A stretch of DNA of 19,055 bases from CAZLGC01 sp964559275 (GTDB taxonomy: Bacteria > Patescibacteriota > CALEFQ01). Both the position numbers and the translations under genes were made by a program. Each line of letters begins with the position of its first letter. Position 1 is the first letter of the stretch. Positions 6,949-14,767 of this stretch are shown here, one piece after another. Where the stretch lies: positions 1 to 19,055 of the forward strand of contig CAZLGC010000017.1 in assembly GCA_964559275.1 (NCBI GenBank), written 5' to 3'. Under the pieces are notes generated by a model. The model did not search any database. It had not been told where the DNA came from and saw nothing but the letters and a program-made list of their open reading frames with translations.

Positions 6949-7269
6949 TAACGGTCGCGGAGACAAGTGGTGACCTGGGAGTGGAGCTCGTCTACTTCCA
7001 GTACGAGATCATCCGTGACGGCGTCATTATCGGACATGACAGTGGGAACTGCGGTTTTATCCGCGATTTCTTCGGGGAAAGTTGCTACCTGAATCCGGGT
7101 GAGCGGTGGAGTGAGTCGGTAGAGATCACTTCTTCCTACCGCACCGAGATGGAAGTCAACTTTCTCATCGTCGGTTTCGATGACAACGGCCTCGAATTCA
7201 AGGTCCCGGCCCAGTTTCGGGCTTGGGATTAACAAGCACATAAGGCTCTGGTTTCGCACCAGGGCCTTT
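6949..7269 (+). pseudogene. 5'-truncated duplicate of the lipoprotein gene with its terminator
   Basis: This 321-base block repeats the end of the 562-924 gene. The frame encodes TVAETSGDLGVELVYFQ through PAQFRAWD and stops with TAA at 7230-7232. It lacks the signal peptide, lipobox, promoter and ribosome-binding site of copy 1. The frame is open upstream only to a TAA at 6909-6911 and contains no ATG; the sole candidate is a GTG at 6981 without a ribosome-binding site. It is therefore probably a dead fragment. The left boundary TAACGGT also occurs 40 bases upstream at 6909-6915 and lies in the palindrome CCGTTAACGG (6945-6954), possible microhomology of the insertion. It fills most of the space between the fibre gene and ddl. 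Confidence 0.75.
7242..7269 (+). terminator. Duplicated terminator upstream of ddl
   Basis: Same hairpin as at 934-961, ending in T4. It lies 39 bases before the ddl start and isolates ddl from transcription coming from the fibre gene. Confidence 0.7.
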
Positions 7270-7307
7270 TACTTTTCTTTCAAAAAAAAATCAATTAGAC
7301 TGTAGTA

Positions 7308-8351
7308 ATGGACAAGAAATTAAACTTAGCTATTTTATTTGGGGGACCTTCAGGGGAACACGATGTTTCCTTGTCTTCCGCTCGGGGTATTGTTGATGCC
7401 CTGGATAAAGAACGCTATGAAATCATTCCGATAGCGATTACCAGAGAAGGCAAATGGCTGCTGGGTAACAAAGGGAAATCCTATTTGCTAGCGAGTAAAG
7501 CCAGTAGAACAGAAACAAATAGTACCAACCGTCAGGTTACCCGCTTGGATAATTTTACGGCGGGAAAACTTGGTCAGCCTATTGATTTAATTTTACCTAT
7601 TGGCCACGGTCCCTTTGTCGAAGATGGAAAACTTCAGGGTATGCTTGATATGCTGGGAATTCCTTATCTCTTTTCCGGGACTCTGGCCAGCGCGTTGGCC
7701 ATGCACAAAAGCAAAACCAAAACAGTGGCGCAGAATATTGGACTCAGTGTTCTTCCCGAAGTGATTGTGAAGGCAGGCGCTATCCCCGATTCTACAAAGA
7801 TTGTCGAAAAATTATCTCTGCCGCTAGTTGTCAAGCCGACCGGGCTGGGATCTTCTATTGGTATCACAATTGCCAAAACGCAAAAAGAGTTACAAGCAGG
7901 AATTAAAAGTGCGCTTGCACATACTGATGAGGTTATGGTGGAAAAATATCAACTCGGTCGGGAACTGACGGTGGGCGTGATGGGGAATAAGAACCCCAGA
8001 CCCTTGCCGGTCGTTGAAATAATCCCCGAGGTTTCTAACTTTTATGACTACCAAGCTAAATATGATGAAAACGGCAGTCGCCATATCTGCCCGGCAAGAA
8101 TACCTGCGGAAATTACTGCCCGGGTGCAGGCGGAAGCTGTCAAAATATTTACTGAGGTTGGCTGTGCAGATTTAGCCCGGGCGGATTTTATCTGGGATGA
8201 AGAAAGCGGCAAAATATATTTCTTAGAGGTAAACACGATTCCAGGAATGACGCCAACCAGTTTGGTACCTGAGGCTGCTAAGGCTGAGGGAATGGACTTT
8301 GGCGAATTTTTGGGTAAGTTAATAGCAGAAAAAATGAAATCGATCGGATAG
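7308..8351 (+). CDS. ddl: D-alanine--D-alanine ligase
   Basis: 347 aa, normal for the family, in the cytoplasm. It joins two D-alanines using ATP to make the dipeptide for the peptidoglycan precursor. Visible signatures: FGGPSGEHDVSL at the N-terminus, EDGKLQGMLDMLGIPY (about 106-121), the ATP-grasp lysine region VVKPTGLGSSIGI, EKYQLGRELTVGVMG, the omega-loop FYDYQAKY with the tyrosines typical of D-Ala rather than D-lactate ligases, and the metal-binding end ADFIWDE...FLEVNTIPGMTPTSL. It stands alone, without mur or fts neighbours, directly after the truncated duplicate. Only about 38 bases lie between the duplicate's terminator and the ATG; a weak TAGACT at 7296-7301 could be a -10. No ribosome-binding site is seen. 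Confidence 0.96.
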   Translation: MDKKLNLAILFGGPSGEHDVSLSSARGIVDALDKERYEIIPIAITREGKWLLGNKGKSYLLASKASRTETNSTNRQVTRLDNFTAGKLGQPIDLILPIGHGPFVEDGKLQGMLDMLGIPYLFSGTLASALAMHKSKTKTVAQNIGLSVLPEVIVKAGAIPDSTKIVEKLSLPLVVKPTGLGSSIGITIAKTQKELQAGIKSALAHTDEVMVEKYQLGRELTVGVMGNKNPRPLPVVEIIPEVSNFYDYQAKYDENGSRHICPARIPAEITARVQAEAVKIFTEVGCADLARADFIWDEESGKIYFLEVNTIPGMTPTSLVPEAAKAEGMDFGEFLGKLIAEKMKSIG

Positions 8352-8364
8352 TTTTGTAGAAATT

Positions 8365-8393
8365 AAAACAACCCCGTAGCGGGGCTGTTTTTT
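8365..8393. terminator. Convergent terminator between ddl (+) and the GNAT operon (-)
   Basis: AAAACA-A-CCCCG, loop TAG, CGGGG-C-TGTTTTTT. The central imperfect pair is G-U on the minus strand and A-C on the plus strand. It sits between the two stop codons. Confidence 0.85.
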
Positions 8394-8400
8394 ATTATTC

Positions 8401-8925
8401 CTATTCTTTGTGATTCGTTTTAACAAAGAAATCAAATTCCCCCATTGGAGCAGTGCGGCTGCTTATCAACTCTTTAACATTTCTCCAGCGGACCTTTTGG
8501 CGGATGAAATAGCCCTGGACGGTCCGGGGCAGTTGCCAAAAAGTCCTCTGCCTGAAATTATCAGACAGAGCCATTCTGTTTTTAACTATAGGATTCGCTG
8601 AAATTACAAAAATATTCTTATAGCTCAGTTGGTGCAAAGTTTCCTGCCATAGTCTTTTACCTAAGCCCTGTCCGCGAAATTTAGATAAAATTATTAGCGT
8701 AGCGAATTCCGCCCAATTCTTCCCGAAATCCTTATGAGCCGCCAGCCCGGCCAGTTCCTTATCAGCGCGGATAGTAGTTATATTATGGGAGGGGTTATAA
8801 CTTCGGTATTCATCGAGATCAACCCCGGTGAATCCGGGCTCTGCCTGCATAGCGGCTGTAATAATTTCCACTTCCGCTGGAGACAGAGTAGCGTTCTTTT
8901 TGATTGTGAACTGATTAGTTTTCAA
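8401..8925 (-). CDS. GNAT-family N-acetyltransferase-like protein
   Basis: 174 aa from a TTG start; there is no ATG in a suitable position and the N-terminus TIKKNATLSPAEVE begins plausibly there. The acetyl-CoA binding motif of GNAT enzymes is visible as FRGQGLGKRLW near residues 84-94 after the strand WAEFATLIILSKF, and KNIFVISANPIVKNRMALSDNF follows as in the later strand/helix. The acceptor substrate cannot be read from the sequence. It is probably the last gene of a minus-strand operon: 26 bases separate it from the 57-aa membrane peptide gene, and a terminator follows. Confidence 0.75.
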   Translation of the reverse strand: MKTNQFTIKKNATLSPAEVEIITAAMQAEPGFTGVDLDEYRSYNPSHNITTIRADKELAGLAAHKDFGKNWAEFATLIILSKFRGQGLGKRLWQETLHQLSYKNIFVISANPIVKNRMALSDNFRQRTFWQLPRTVQGYFIRQKVRWRNVKELISSRTAPMGEFDFFVKTNHKE

Positions 8926-8951
8926 GGTTTTTTTCGTGAGGTATCTTTGAA

Positions 8952-9125
8952 TTAGTAAACCTTGAATAAGGTAGTGATCGGCCCGCAGTCAGTTTGCTCG
9001 ATCATAGTTTCATCCGGCCCGGGTAGGTAGTACTTCGTACACCAAATCGGCAGACAGAGAAAGGTTATCAAAATCAAGATTGCGATGATGAGCCAAAACC
9101 ACCATTTTTTTAAAATATTTGGCAT
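8952..9125 (-). CDS. 57-aa single-span membrane peptide
   Basis: This small gene begins with ATG at 9125, only 4 bases after the TAA of the 623-aa gene, a spacing that favours coupled translation. The product starts MPNILKKWWFWLIIAILILI: a positive end, then one hydrophobic span to about residue 28, then a roughly 30-residue tail with CLPIWC and TDCGP, three Cys in total. The positive-inside rule suggests an N-terminus in the cytoplasm and the tail outside. No family is recognised. Position inside a tight operon and a sensible membrane topology support it as a real gene. Confidence 0.6.
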   Translation of the reverse strand: MPNILKKWWFWLIIAILILITFLCLPIWCTKYYLPGPDETMIEQTDCGPITTLFKVY

Positions 9126-9129
9126 GGTT

Positions 9130-11001
9130 TTAGAAATTACCAGCCGCTACATCTGCACCCAATGGCCAGGCTTGGTTGTAGGAAAAGAAACCGGCGTTCA
9201 GCGTGACCTGACCCTGTGAGTTGAAAGTACGGATATGAGCGGGGGCTCCGTGGCGGGGCGAAACTACTATTTCTCCTTGCCCGTCATCGTTCAGGTCGCC
9301 GCCACTGACATTGAAACCGGTTCGCACCCCGGTAGCGTAGGCAAAGAAGCCCGAGCCGACAACCGGTTCGCCGACAAAGTTGAAGCTTCTGACGTGGGCG
9401 GGGAAGCCGTTACCGGGAACGGTGATAATTTCTGCATTATTATCATCGTTTAGGTCAACACAGGCGACATCGGCGCCGGTAGGTAAGGTACTGGCGTAAG
9501 CATAGAAGCCGGGCGTGAAGCGTGGCTCACCGACATAATTGAATATGCGGACATGCGCCGGCACGCCTTGGGCAGGGGAGGTTATTATCTCGTCCCGGCC
9601 GTCACCGTTAACATCCCCGGCCGCGACCCGGAAACCTGATGTCAGTGTTTGGTCGTAGGCAAAGAAGCCGAGAGTAAACAGCGGCTCGCCGACAAAGTTA
9701 AAAATTTTGACCTGTGAGGAACAGCCTTCTCCGGGGACAGTTATAATTTCCCCGTGGCCGTTGCCGTCCAGGTCGCCGACAGCCACATCAACGCCGCAGC
9801 GTAAGTTGGGGTCATAGGCATAAAATCCCGGAGTGAAAACAGGGTTGCCGAGTATGTCGAAGACTCTGATCTGGGGAGCGCCTTCTTTGCGCGGCGCGGT
9901 GATTATTTCATCCTGCCCGTCCCCGTTCAGGTCACCGGCTGCCACGTTGAATCCTACCCGCAGCGTCTGGGCATAGGCGAAAAACCCGGGAGTATAAGTG
10001 GCTTGGCCGAGTGAATTGAAAGTTCTGACCTGTGAGGTTCCGCCGTATCCGGGGGTGGTGACAATTGTATTTTTGTCAGAACTGCTGCTGGTCGTTCCGC
10101 CACTGCCGTTCCCATTATCTCCGTTATCACTGTTATCACCACCATCGTCATCCTGGCACACGATTGGGAAAGAGCCGAAAGACTTAACCTTAGGCGGGTC
10201 ATCCTCGGCAATATACACCCGGGCGGAAGTGCTGGGGCAGTTCGTTTTGACGCTGATTCCTTCCTGGGCGTTGCCAGGCAGATCGTAGGTATTGACAACT
10301 GTTTTGTTAGTCTGCATCTCCAGCAATTCGTTGGCGCCGTCAAAAATGGCATAGACTAATTCGGTTTCACTGTTGAAATCCAATCCGGAAATGTCGGTCG
10401 TGCCGGGATTGGGCGTGATGGTATCTACATGGGAAACAGATTCACTGGTGCCGGTATTCACGTTGAATACATAAATTTTGCCGTTTTCCTGGAGACCGGC
10501 GTAAAAAAGACCACCGGAGCTGCTGTTGGCGTAAGGGTGAAATCCGTTGGGAACAAAGGTTAGTGCCTCCAGTCCTCGGTTGGGGTCGGTAGAGGCCATC
10601 CAGGCGGTCAGCGTCCATTGTTTGCCGGTATAATTGCCAGTACTGAGATCAAACTGCTTGATCGTATCAGGGTTTTCAACCCCTACATAGACAAAGTTTG
10701 ATGTGGCATCAGCTATGGCCACTCCCTCCAGGTCGCCGCCAGGGCTGTCAGTATCTATGTTAGATCCATCGGTGTTCATCGTGGTAACATCGCCGTCATC
10801 ACCGACTATAACTAACTGATTGCGTTCGCTGTGGTAAACGATGCCACTGGGTTCATAACCGGCACCAAGACTGCCGCCGTCGGCGATAACAGAGCCGCTA
10901 TCACCGGGCCAGCTGTCGGCGGCCTGAGCCGCAGTGGCAACTGCCGATAATCCGATTGCTAGACAGATTGTTAATAAAACTTTTGTCAGTTTGTTTTTCA
11001 T
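9130..11001 (-). CDS. Secreted protein: SdiA-regulated-like propeller plus six FG-GAP repeats
   Basis: 623 aa. A Sec signal peptide ends TAAQAA near residue 28. Residues 40-282 resemble the SdiA-regulated/YjiK-type six-bladed propeller (EPSGIVYHSERNQLVIVGDD, LEGVAIA, GLEALTF, ISGLDFN, QEGISV). A D/G/N/S-rich linker spans 283-312. Residues 317-623 are six repeats of about 53 aa of the FG-GAP/VCBS type, with calcium-loop motifs GDLNGDGQDEIIT, GDLDGNGHGEIIT and GDVNGDGRDEIIT. The sixth stops just before its calcium loop (GADVAAGNF). Odd and even repeats differ in a regular way (see findings). FG-GAP repeats form integrin-like propellers that bind ligands or calcium. It is the second gene of the operon, 5 bases after the membrane protein gene. 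Confidence 0.85.
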   Translation of the reverse strand: MKNKLTKVLLTICLAIGLSAVATAAQAADSWPGDSGSVIADGGSLGAGYEPSGIVYHSERNQLVIVGDDGDVTTMNTDGSNIDTDSPGGDLEGVAIADATSNFVYVGVENPDTIKQFDLSTGNYTGKQWTLTAWMASTDPNRGLEALTFVPNGFHPYANSSSGGLFYAGLQENGKIYVFNVNTGTSESVSHVDTITPNPGTTDISGLDFNSETELVYAIFDGANELLEMQTNKTVVNTYDLPGNAQEGISVKTNCPSTSARVYIAEDDPPKVKSFGSFPIVCQDDDGGDNSDNGDNGNGSGGTTSSSSDKNTIVTTPGYGGTSQVRTFNSLGQATYTPGFFAYAQTLRVGFNVAAGDLNGDGQDEIITAPRKEGAPQIRVFDILGNPVFTPGFYAYDPNLRCGVDVAVGDLDGNGHGEIITVPGEGCSSQVKIFNFVGEPLFTLGFFAYDQTLTSGFRVAAGDVNGDGRDEIITSPAQGVPAHVRIFNYVGEPRFTPGFYAYASTLPTGADVACVDLNDDNNAEIITVPGNGFPAHVRSFNFVGEPVVGSGFFAYATGVRTGFNVSGGDLNDDGQGEIVVSPRHGAPAHIRTFNSQGQVTLNAGFFSYNQAWPLGADVAAGNF

Positions 11002-11006
11002 ATTTT

Positions 11007-11645
11007 TTATCCTAAGATTAAATATAAACCAATTGCGAGTAAAATGGTTCCAAAAACGTACCGACTACCGACGAACTTAAACACTTTGTCCAGAAAGCGG
11101 CGAATTTTGTCTTCATATTTTTTGTAAATCAAAGCGGTTACTACGTACGGAATTGTGAAAATGACTGTGAATATAACCATTATTACAATTCCCTGGCCAA
11201 ATGGTGTGCCGGATTTGATTACGAGCAGAATCAGGGCAATGTAAGCGACCGAAAGCGGTAGATTGACGAAAAAAAGTATGACGCCGGCGATGAAACTCTT
11301 GGGGCCGCCCAGCTCCAGTTTCATTGCTTTCTCCCGGCTTCGTTTCCGGGGCCGGAAATATTGGTACAAACCGTAAGATGCTATCAGGATACCAATTGCA
11401 AACCAGATCCACTGGCTGGTTTCCGAAGCAGGTTGGTTCAGGTAAGGTTCCAGGCTGTGGTTGAAGAGTAGAATTATCACACCTAGCAAAAACATCATTC
11501 CCGAGTAGGGAATGATGAAATACGTAAAGCTCTCCAAGGGCTTTTTGGTAGCCAGGATTTTGAAAAGGACTACAAATGTTATGGGATCAAGCGCTTCCAC
11601 GGCGGCAACGCCGATCGCGGTCAACGCCAGAGCAAAGAAGGTCAT
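11007..11645 (-). CDS. Six-TM membrane protein, LysE/Sap (GAP) superfamily-like
   Basis: 212 aa with six predicted membrane spans: residues about 2-30, 40-62, 80-97, 115-142, 150-170 and 190-211. The N-terminal half contains VEALDPITFVVLFKILATKK, similar to the proline-bearing first segments of LysE-type exporters and of Sap/GAP proteins (PF11139), which move small molecules or lipids in mycobacteria. A positive loop (FRPRKRSREKAMK) lies between the halves. Substrate unknown. It is first in a probable operon with the secreted FG-GAP protein, the 57-aa peptide and the GNAT protein, so it might export something used with that surface protein; that is inference. Its -10 suggests a leaderless transcript. 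Confidence 0.65.
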   Translation of the reverse strand: MTFFALALTAIGVAAVEALDPITFVVLFKILATKKPLESFTYFIIPYSGMMFLLGVIILLFNHSLEPYLNQPASETSQWIWFAIGILIASYGLYQYFRPRKRSREKAMKLELGGPKSFIAGVILFFVNLPLSVAYIALILLVIKSGTPFGQGIVIMVIFTVIFTIPYVVTALIYKKYEDKIRRFLDKVFKFVGSRYVFGTILLAIGLYLILG

Positions 11646-11651
11646 GGGTTA

Positions 11652-11657
11652 AGTATA
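11652..11657 (-). promoter_or_regulatory. -10 of the 11645-8401 operon, leaderless
   Basis: The minus strand reads TATACT (5 of 6). The hexamer ends 7 bases before the A of the ATG at 11645, so the predicted transcript begins at the start codon. Confidence 0.45.
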
Positions 11658-11676
11658 CTACATTCGGCCTAATCAA

Positions 11677-11703
11677 AAAACCGCCCCCGTACGGGGCGGT
11701 TTT
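11677..11703 (-). terminator. Terminator of the amino-acid antiporter gene
   Basis: AAAACCGCCCC, loop CGTAC, GGGGCGGTTTT: a perfect stem flanked by A and T tracts, 6 bases past the TAG of the minus-strand gene. It separates that gene from the downstream operon promoter. Confidence 0.9.
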
Positions 11704-11709
11704 GTTTAA

Positions 11710-13188
11710 CTAGGATAGTTCATGTGGATGTTCAGCCGATTCTTCATATTTCTGTTGTGGCTTCCAAGAGGGCTTGCGGAAATGCCAGATAACCAGAGGG
11801 ATAGAGAACATGACAGCAAAACCAATAATCAGGAACAAGATATAACCAATGAAACTGCCGGATCCCAGTCCCTGCGGAGGAAACAGGCCGAAGAACATTG
11901 CGAAGACGCAGGCAGCGATACCGATTCCGCCCCAGATCCACATGCCGTGCTTGCCTCCCGGTACCTTGTACGGTCTTGGCACATCCGGTCGGGTTCGGCG
12001 CAGCTTAATAGCCGCGGCAAACATGATTATATAGACAGCTAGGTATAGCAATGCGGCCAGCGCTGTCAGCACCCAGAAAGAACTGCTGACTGATGGCATC
12101 AACAAGAAAACTAGAGCGATTACCGTTACCAAAACGCCCTGCACAAACATAATGTTAACAGGCATGTTGTTCTTGTTGAGTTTCTGGAGAAAAGGCGGCA
12201 GATCTCCATTCTTGGCAGTGACAAGCAAACCGCGACTAGGTCCGGCAATCCAGGAACTTACCTGCACAATCATACCGGGGGCTGCCAACAGAACAATGAT
12301 CGGGAGGAACCAGAGCATATTAAACTTGGACAGCACGGTTTGGAAAGTCTGCATGATGCCGGCCGTCAGGCTTATTTGCGAGGCGGGGATGATGAAAGCG
12401 ATTGACAGTGCCCCGAGCAGGAAGATTATTGTGACGATAATGGCGGAGGTGAAAATTGCCTTGGGATAGTCTTTCTGCGGGTTTTTGACTTCCATAGCAT
12501 GGACGCCGGAAACTTCCATGCCGGCAAAAAAGAGGAATAAGCCGGAAAGGAAGATGATATTGTTAACGTTGCCCAGATCCGGAACCAGGCTTCCTAGAGT
12601 CAGCGGGATAGCCAACTCTTGCCCGCTAAAGACCCAAACCAAACCTAAAACGATTAGAATTACTCCCGGTATGATAATACCCAGGATTGTACCGACGGTT
12701 GCGATCCGGCTGGAGGTTTTCATGCCCCGAAAGTTCGCGAAAATCGCCGCCCAGTAGATAACGATGATCACCACCAGATTATAAAGCGCGTTATTAGCCA
12801 ACGCGGGGTTGAAAAGATAGGCAATCACAGCGGCGGTGGCGGCTAAGGCGGTCGGATAGAAAACCAGGTTTTGCACCCACTGTAGAATCTGGGCAATGAA
12901 ACCCCATTTTTCACCAAAGGCTTCCTTGACCCAGGAATAGATACCACCTTTCTTGGGCCAGGCGGCAGCTAGTTCTGCCGAGACGAAAGAAACCGGCAGT
13001 AAAAACACGATCACGGTTATGGCCAGGAAGAATACGATTTGCATTCCATACTCCGCCATTGTCGGCAGACCGCGCAGACTGCAGATCAAGGAAACATTGA
13101 TCATAGCCAGGGCAAAGACGCCGAGGATCTTGGCGTTCTTCGGATTAGTTAACGGATTTGTTTTTTTCTTAGCCGGTTCGTTTTCCAT
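11710..13188 (-). CDS. APC-superfamily amino-acid transporter, GadC-like glutamate/GABA antiporter family
   Basis: 492 aa with about twelve membrane spans, the size of GadC (511 aa in E. coli). Family signatures remembered from GadC are visible: VFFLAITVIVFLLPVSFVSA with AELA, KKGGIYSWV, the helix end GLFLFFAGMEVSGVHAMEVK, NPQKDYPKAI, SIAFIIPASQISLTAGIMQT, the SSWIAGPSRGLLVTAKNGDL segment, LNKNNMPVNI, YKVPGGK and FGLFPPQG. GadC swaps external glutamate for GABA in acid resistance, but no glutamate decarboxylase gene is in the window and relatives carry other amino acids, so the substrate is open. The C-terminal tail (WKPQQKYEESAEHPHELS) is shorter than the pH-gating plug of E. coli GadC. It is transcribed alone from a -10 about 60 bases upstream. 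Confidence 0.85.
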   Translation of the reverse strand: MENEPAKKKTNPLTNPKNAKILGVFALAMINVSLICSLRGLPTMAEYGMQIVFFLAITVIVFLLPVSFVSAELAAAWPKKGGIYSWVKEAFGEKWGFIAQILQWVQNLVFYPTALAATAAVIAYLFNPALANNALYNLVVIIVIYWAAIFANFRGMKTSSRIATVGTILGIIIPGVILIVLGLVWVFSGQELAIPLTLGSLVPDLGNVNNIIFLSGLFLFFAGMEVSGVHAMEVKNPQKDYPKAIFTSAIIVTIIFLLGALSIAFIIPASQISLTAGIMQTFQTVLSKFNMLWFLPIIVLLAAPGMIVQVSSWIAGPSRGLLVTAKNGDLPPFLQKLNKNNMPVNIMFVQGVLVTVIALVFLLMPSVSSSFWVLTALAALLYLAVYIIMFAAAIKLRRTRPDVPRPYKVPGGKHGMWIWGGIGIAACVFAMFFGLFPPQGLGSGSFIGYILFLIIGFAVMFSIPLVIWHFRKPSWKPQQKYEESAEHPHELS

Positions 13189-13249
13189 AAATTAGAATTA
13201 AAAATGCAAAGAGTTTTTCTGTTTTTGTTTCTCTTTAAATCTTGCCTAT

Positions 13250-13258
13250 ATTATATCA
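13250..13258 (-). promoter_or_regulatory. Extended -10 promoter of the antiporter gene
   Basis: The minus strand reads TGATATAAT, a perfect extended -10. The predicted start near 13243 gives an A/T-rich leader of about 55 bases. I see no riboswitch-like fold in it. Confidence 0.5.
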
Positions 13259-13292
13259 GGTTATAATTTTTTTAGAAATGGATGTCCAGATA

Positions 13293-13301
13293 TGCTAAAA
13301 T
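13293..13301 (+). promoter_or_regulatory. Extended -10 promoter of the amidotransferase fusion gene
   Basis: TGCTAAAAT. The 11-mer ATGCTAAAATA (13292-13302) is identical to the one on the minus strand before the DUF389 gene (15455-15465). Predicted leader about 36 bases, no ribosome-binding site. Confidence 0.5.
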
Positions 13302-13343
13302 AATGGCAGTTCGGGCTTATCCCATAAATAAAACAAACACTAT

Positions 13344-14762
13344 ATGTCCAAGGGAAAAATGCCGGCTCCCAGCTTGAGAAATAATCCCAGTTGGGATGTC
13401 GTCGTAACCAGACTCAATCCGTTATTGTCTTTTTTCAATGCTGACGGCGGACCCAAGAACCGCACCTATGAAATTCAGGTAGACAAAAGCAAAAATTTTG
13501 CATCCGCTGACAAGCTGGTTTACAAAAATGTCAAAGAAAAAGGGCCCTATATCACGGAGCAGAAGATATCCAAAGAGGAGTCACTGAAAGACAAACAGTT
13601 GTACTACTGGCGAGCGCGTACGGTGACAGACAGAGGCAAGAGTGATTGGGTAATCTCTCGTTTCTATGTCGACACCAAATCAGACGCAACTTTCATGAAT
13701 ATGGTTCGGGCCAAGGTGAAAAAAATCACTGTCTCCAACGGCTATAACGCCAAAAATATAACTGACTGGGACGATCCCGGCCTGCTTACTTTCTGGCAAA
13801 GTCCGCCACCGGGCGACAAAGAGCAGTGGGTCGAATTCGATTTCGGTGAACCGACGGAGATTGCGCGCGCCTGGATTCTTTCCAATTTCAACGACCCCAC
13901 CGGTTGGCTGAAGGATTTTCGACTGCAGCACAGCGCGGACGGTAAGAAGTGGCAGGTAGTTGCCGGCACGGAGACAAAAAACAACCGTAGCTATCGCAAC
14001 ATTCTTAATTTCAAGCCGGTCAAAGCCCGCTATTTCCGCCTGCTGATCACTAGTTTCATTGGCTACGCCGCCCAGATTAACGAGATGATATTGTATTCAC
14101 CAGGGGGGGCGCCCGTTCCCAAAGTTCCCAGCCAGGATTACGTACTGATTATCGGCAATGAACATAATGGATTCACATTTACCGATCTGGCTAAGTATGT
14201 AGAAAACCTGCCGTTCAAATTGAAGACGGTGACAGTCCCGTGCTACGAAGCGTCAATGAAAATGCTGGAACACCTGGAACACCGGCCGGCAGCCATAATC
14301 CTGAGTGGCAACAACGCCGATTATCCTAATGTGCCGATGTTTGAATATAACGGCGAGTTCGAAATCATCCGCAAAACTTCTCTGCCCATGCTAGGAATCT
14401 GTGCCGGCCACCAATTTTTGGCGATGGCGTACGGCTACACCCGCGCCCGCAGCATGGGTTGGTTCGATGATTCGGCGATGACTTCCGAAAAGAAACTGAC
14501 CCGCGTTAAAATAAACAAGAAGGACCCGATCTTCAAAGGCATGCGGGACAATTTCACTGCTCCCGAGGTGCACAGCTGGGCAGTGGCTGAGCCGGCGGAA
14601 GAGTTCGAGCAGCTGGCCTCGTCAACTTACCTCCAGGTCCAAAAAAGCACCAAGCGCTTCATCTACGGTCTCCAGTTTCATCCGGAAATTGACGTCTCAT
14701 ACAATCATGGGAAGAAGGTGTTGGAGAACTTTTTGCGGATGGCGCTGGCATCCAAAAAATAG
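13344..14762 (+). CDS. FN3-like + F5/8 type C (discoidin) + class I glutamine amidotransferase fusion
   Basis: 472 aa with no signal peptide or membrane segment. Residues about 15-112 look like a fibronectin-III/Ig-type beta sandwich (TYEIQVDKSKNF, LYYWRARTVTDRGKSDW). Residues about 125-252 match an F5/8 type C domain: QWVEFDFGEPTEIARAWI, LKDFRLQHSADGKKWQVVAG and ARYFRLLITS...INEMILY, a fold that usually binds sugars or lipids. Residues 265-470 are a class I glutamine amidotransferase: the elbow GICAGHQF with Cys353, and LQFHPEI with His446 and Glu448, so the triad is intact and glutaminase or gamma-glutamyl hydrolase activity is plausible. No synthase partner is adjacent. The combination of a carbohydrate-binding fold with a cytoplasmic-type amidotransferase in one chain is one I do not recognise. 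The true substrate is unknown. Confidence 0.8.
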   Translation: MSKGKMPAPSLRNNPSWDVVVTRLNPLLSFFNADGGPKNRTYEIQVDKSKNFASADKLVYKNVKEKGPYITEQKISKEESLKDKQLYYWRARTVTDRGKSDWVISRFYVDTKSDATFMNMVRAKVKKITVSNGYNAKNITDWDDPGLLTFWQSPPPGDKEQWVEFDFGEPTEIARAWILSNFNDPTGWLKDFRLQHSADGKKWQVVAGTETKNNRSYRNILNFKPVKARYFRLLITSFIGYAAQINEMILYSPGGAPVPKVPSQDYVLIIGNEHNGFTFTDLAKYVENLPFKLKTVTVPCYEASMKMLEHLEHRPAAIILSGNNADYPNVPMFEYNGEFEIIRKTSLPMLGICAGHQFLAMAYGYTRARSMGWFDDSAMTSEKKLTRVKINKKDPIFKGMRDNFTAPEVHSWAVAEPAEEFEQLASSTYLQVQKSTKRFIYGLQFHPEIDVSYNHGKKVLENFLRMALASKK

Positions 14763-14767
14763 TTTCC

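Noticed and set aside
6981..7232. GTG-initiated 83-aa gene in the duplicated block
   Set aside because: It is the tail of the lipoprotein gene without signal peptide, ribosome-binding site or promoter; treated as a truncated copy.
13189..13260. Riboswitch or leader peptide before the antiporter gene
   Set aside because: The leader is short, A/T-rich and shows no stable fold or terminator/antiterminator pair.
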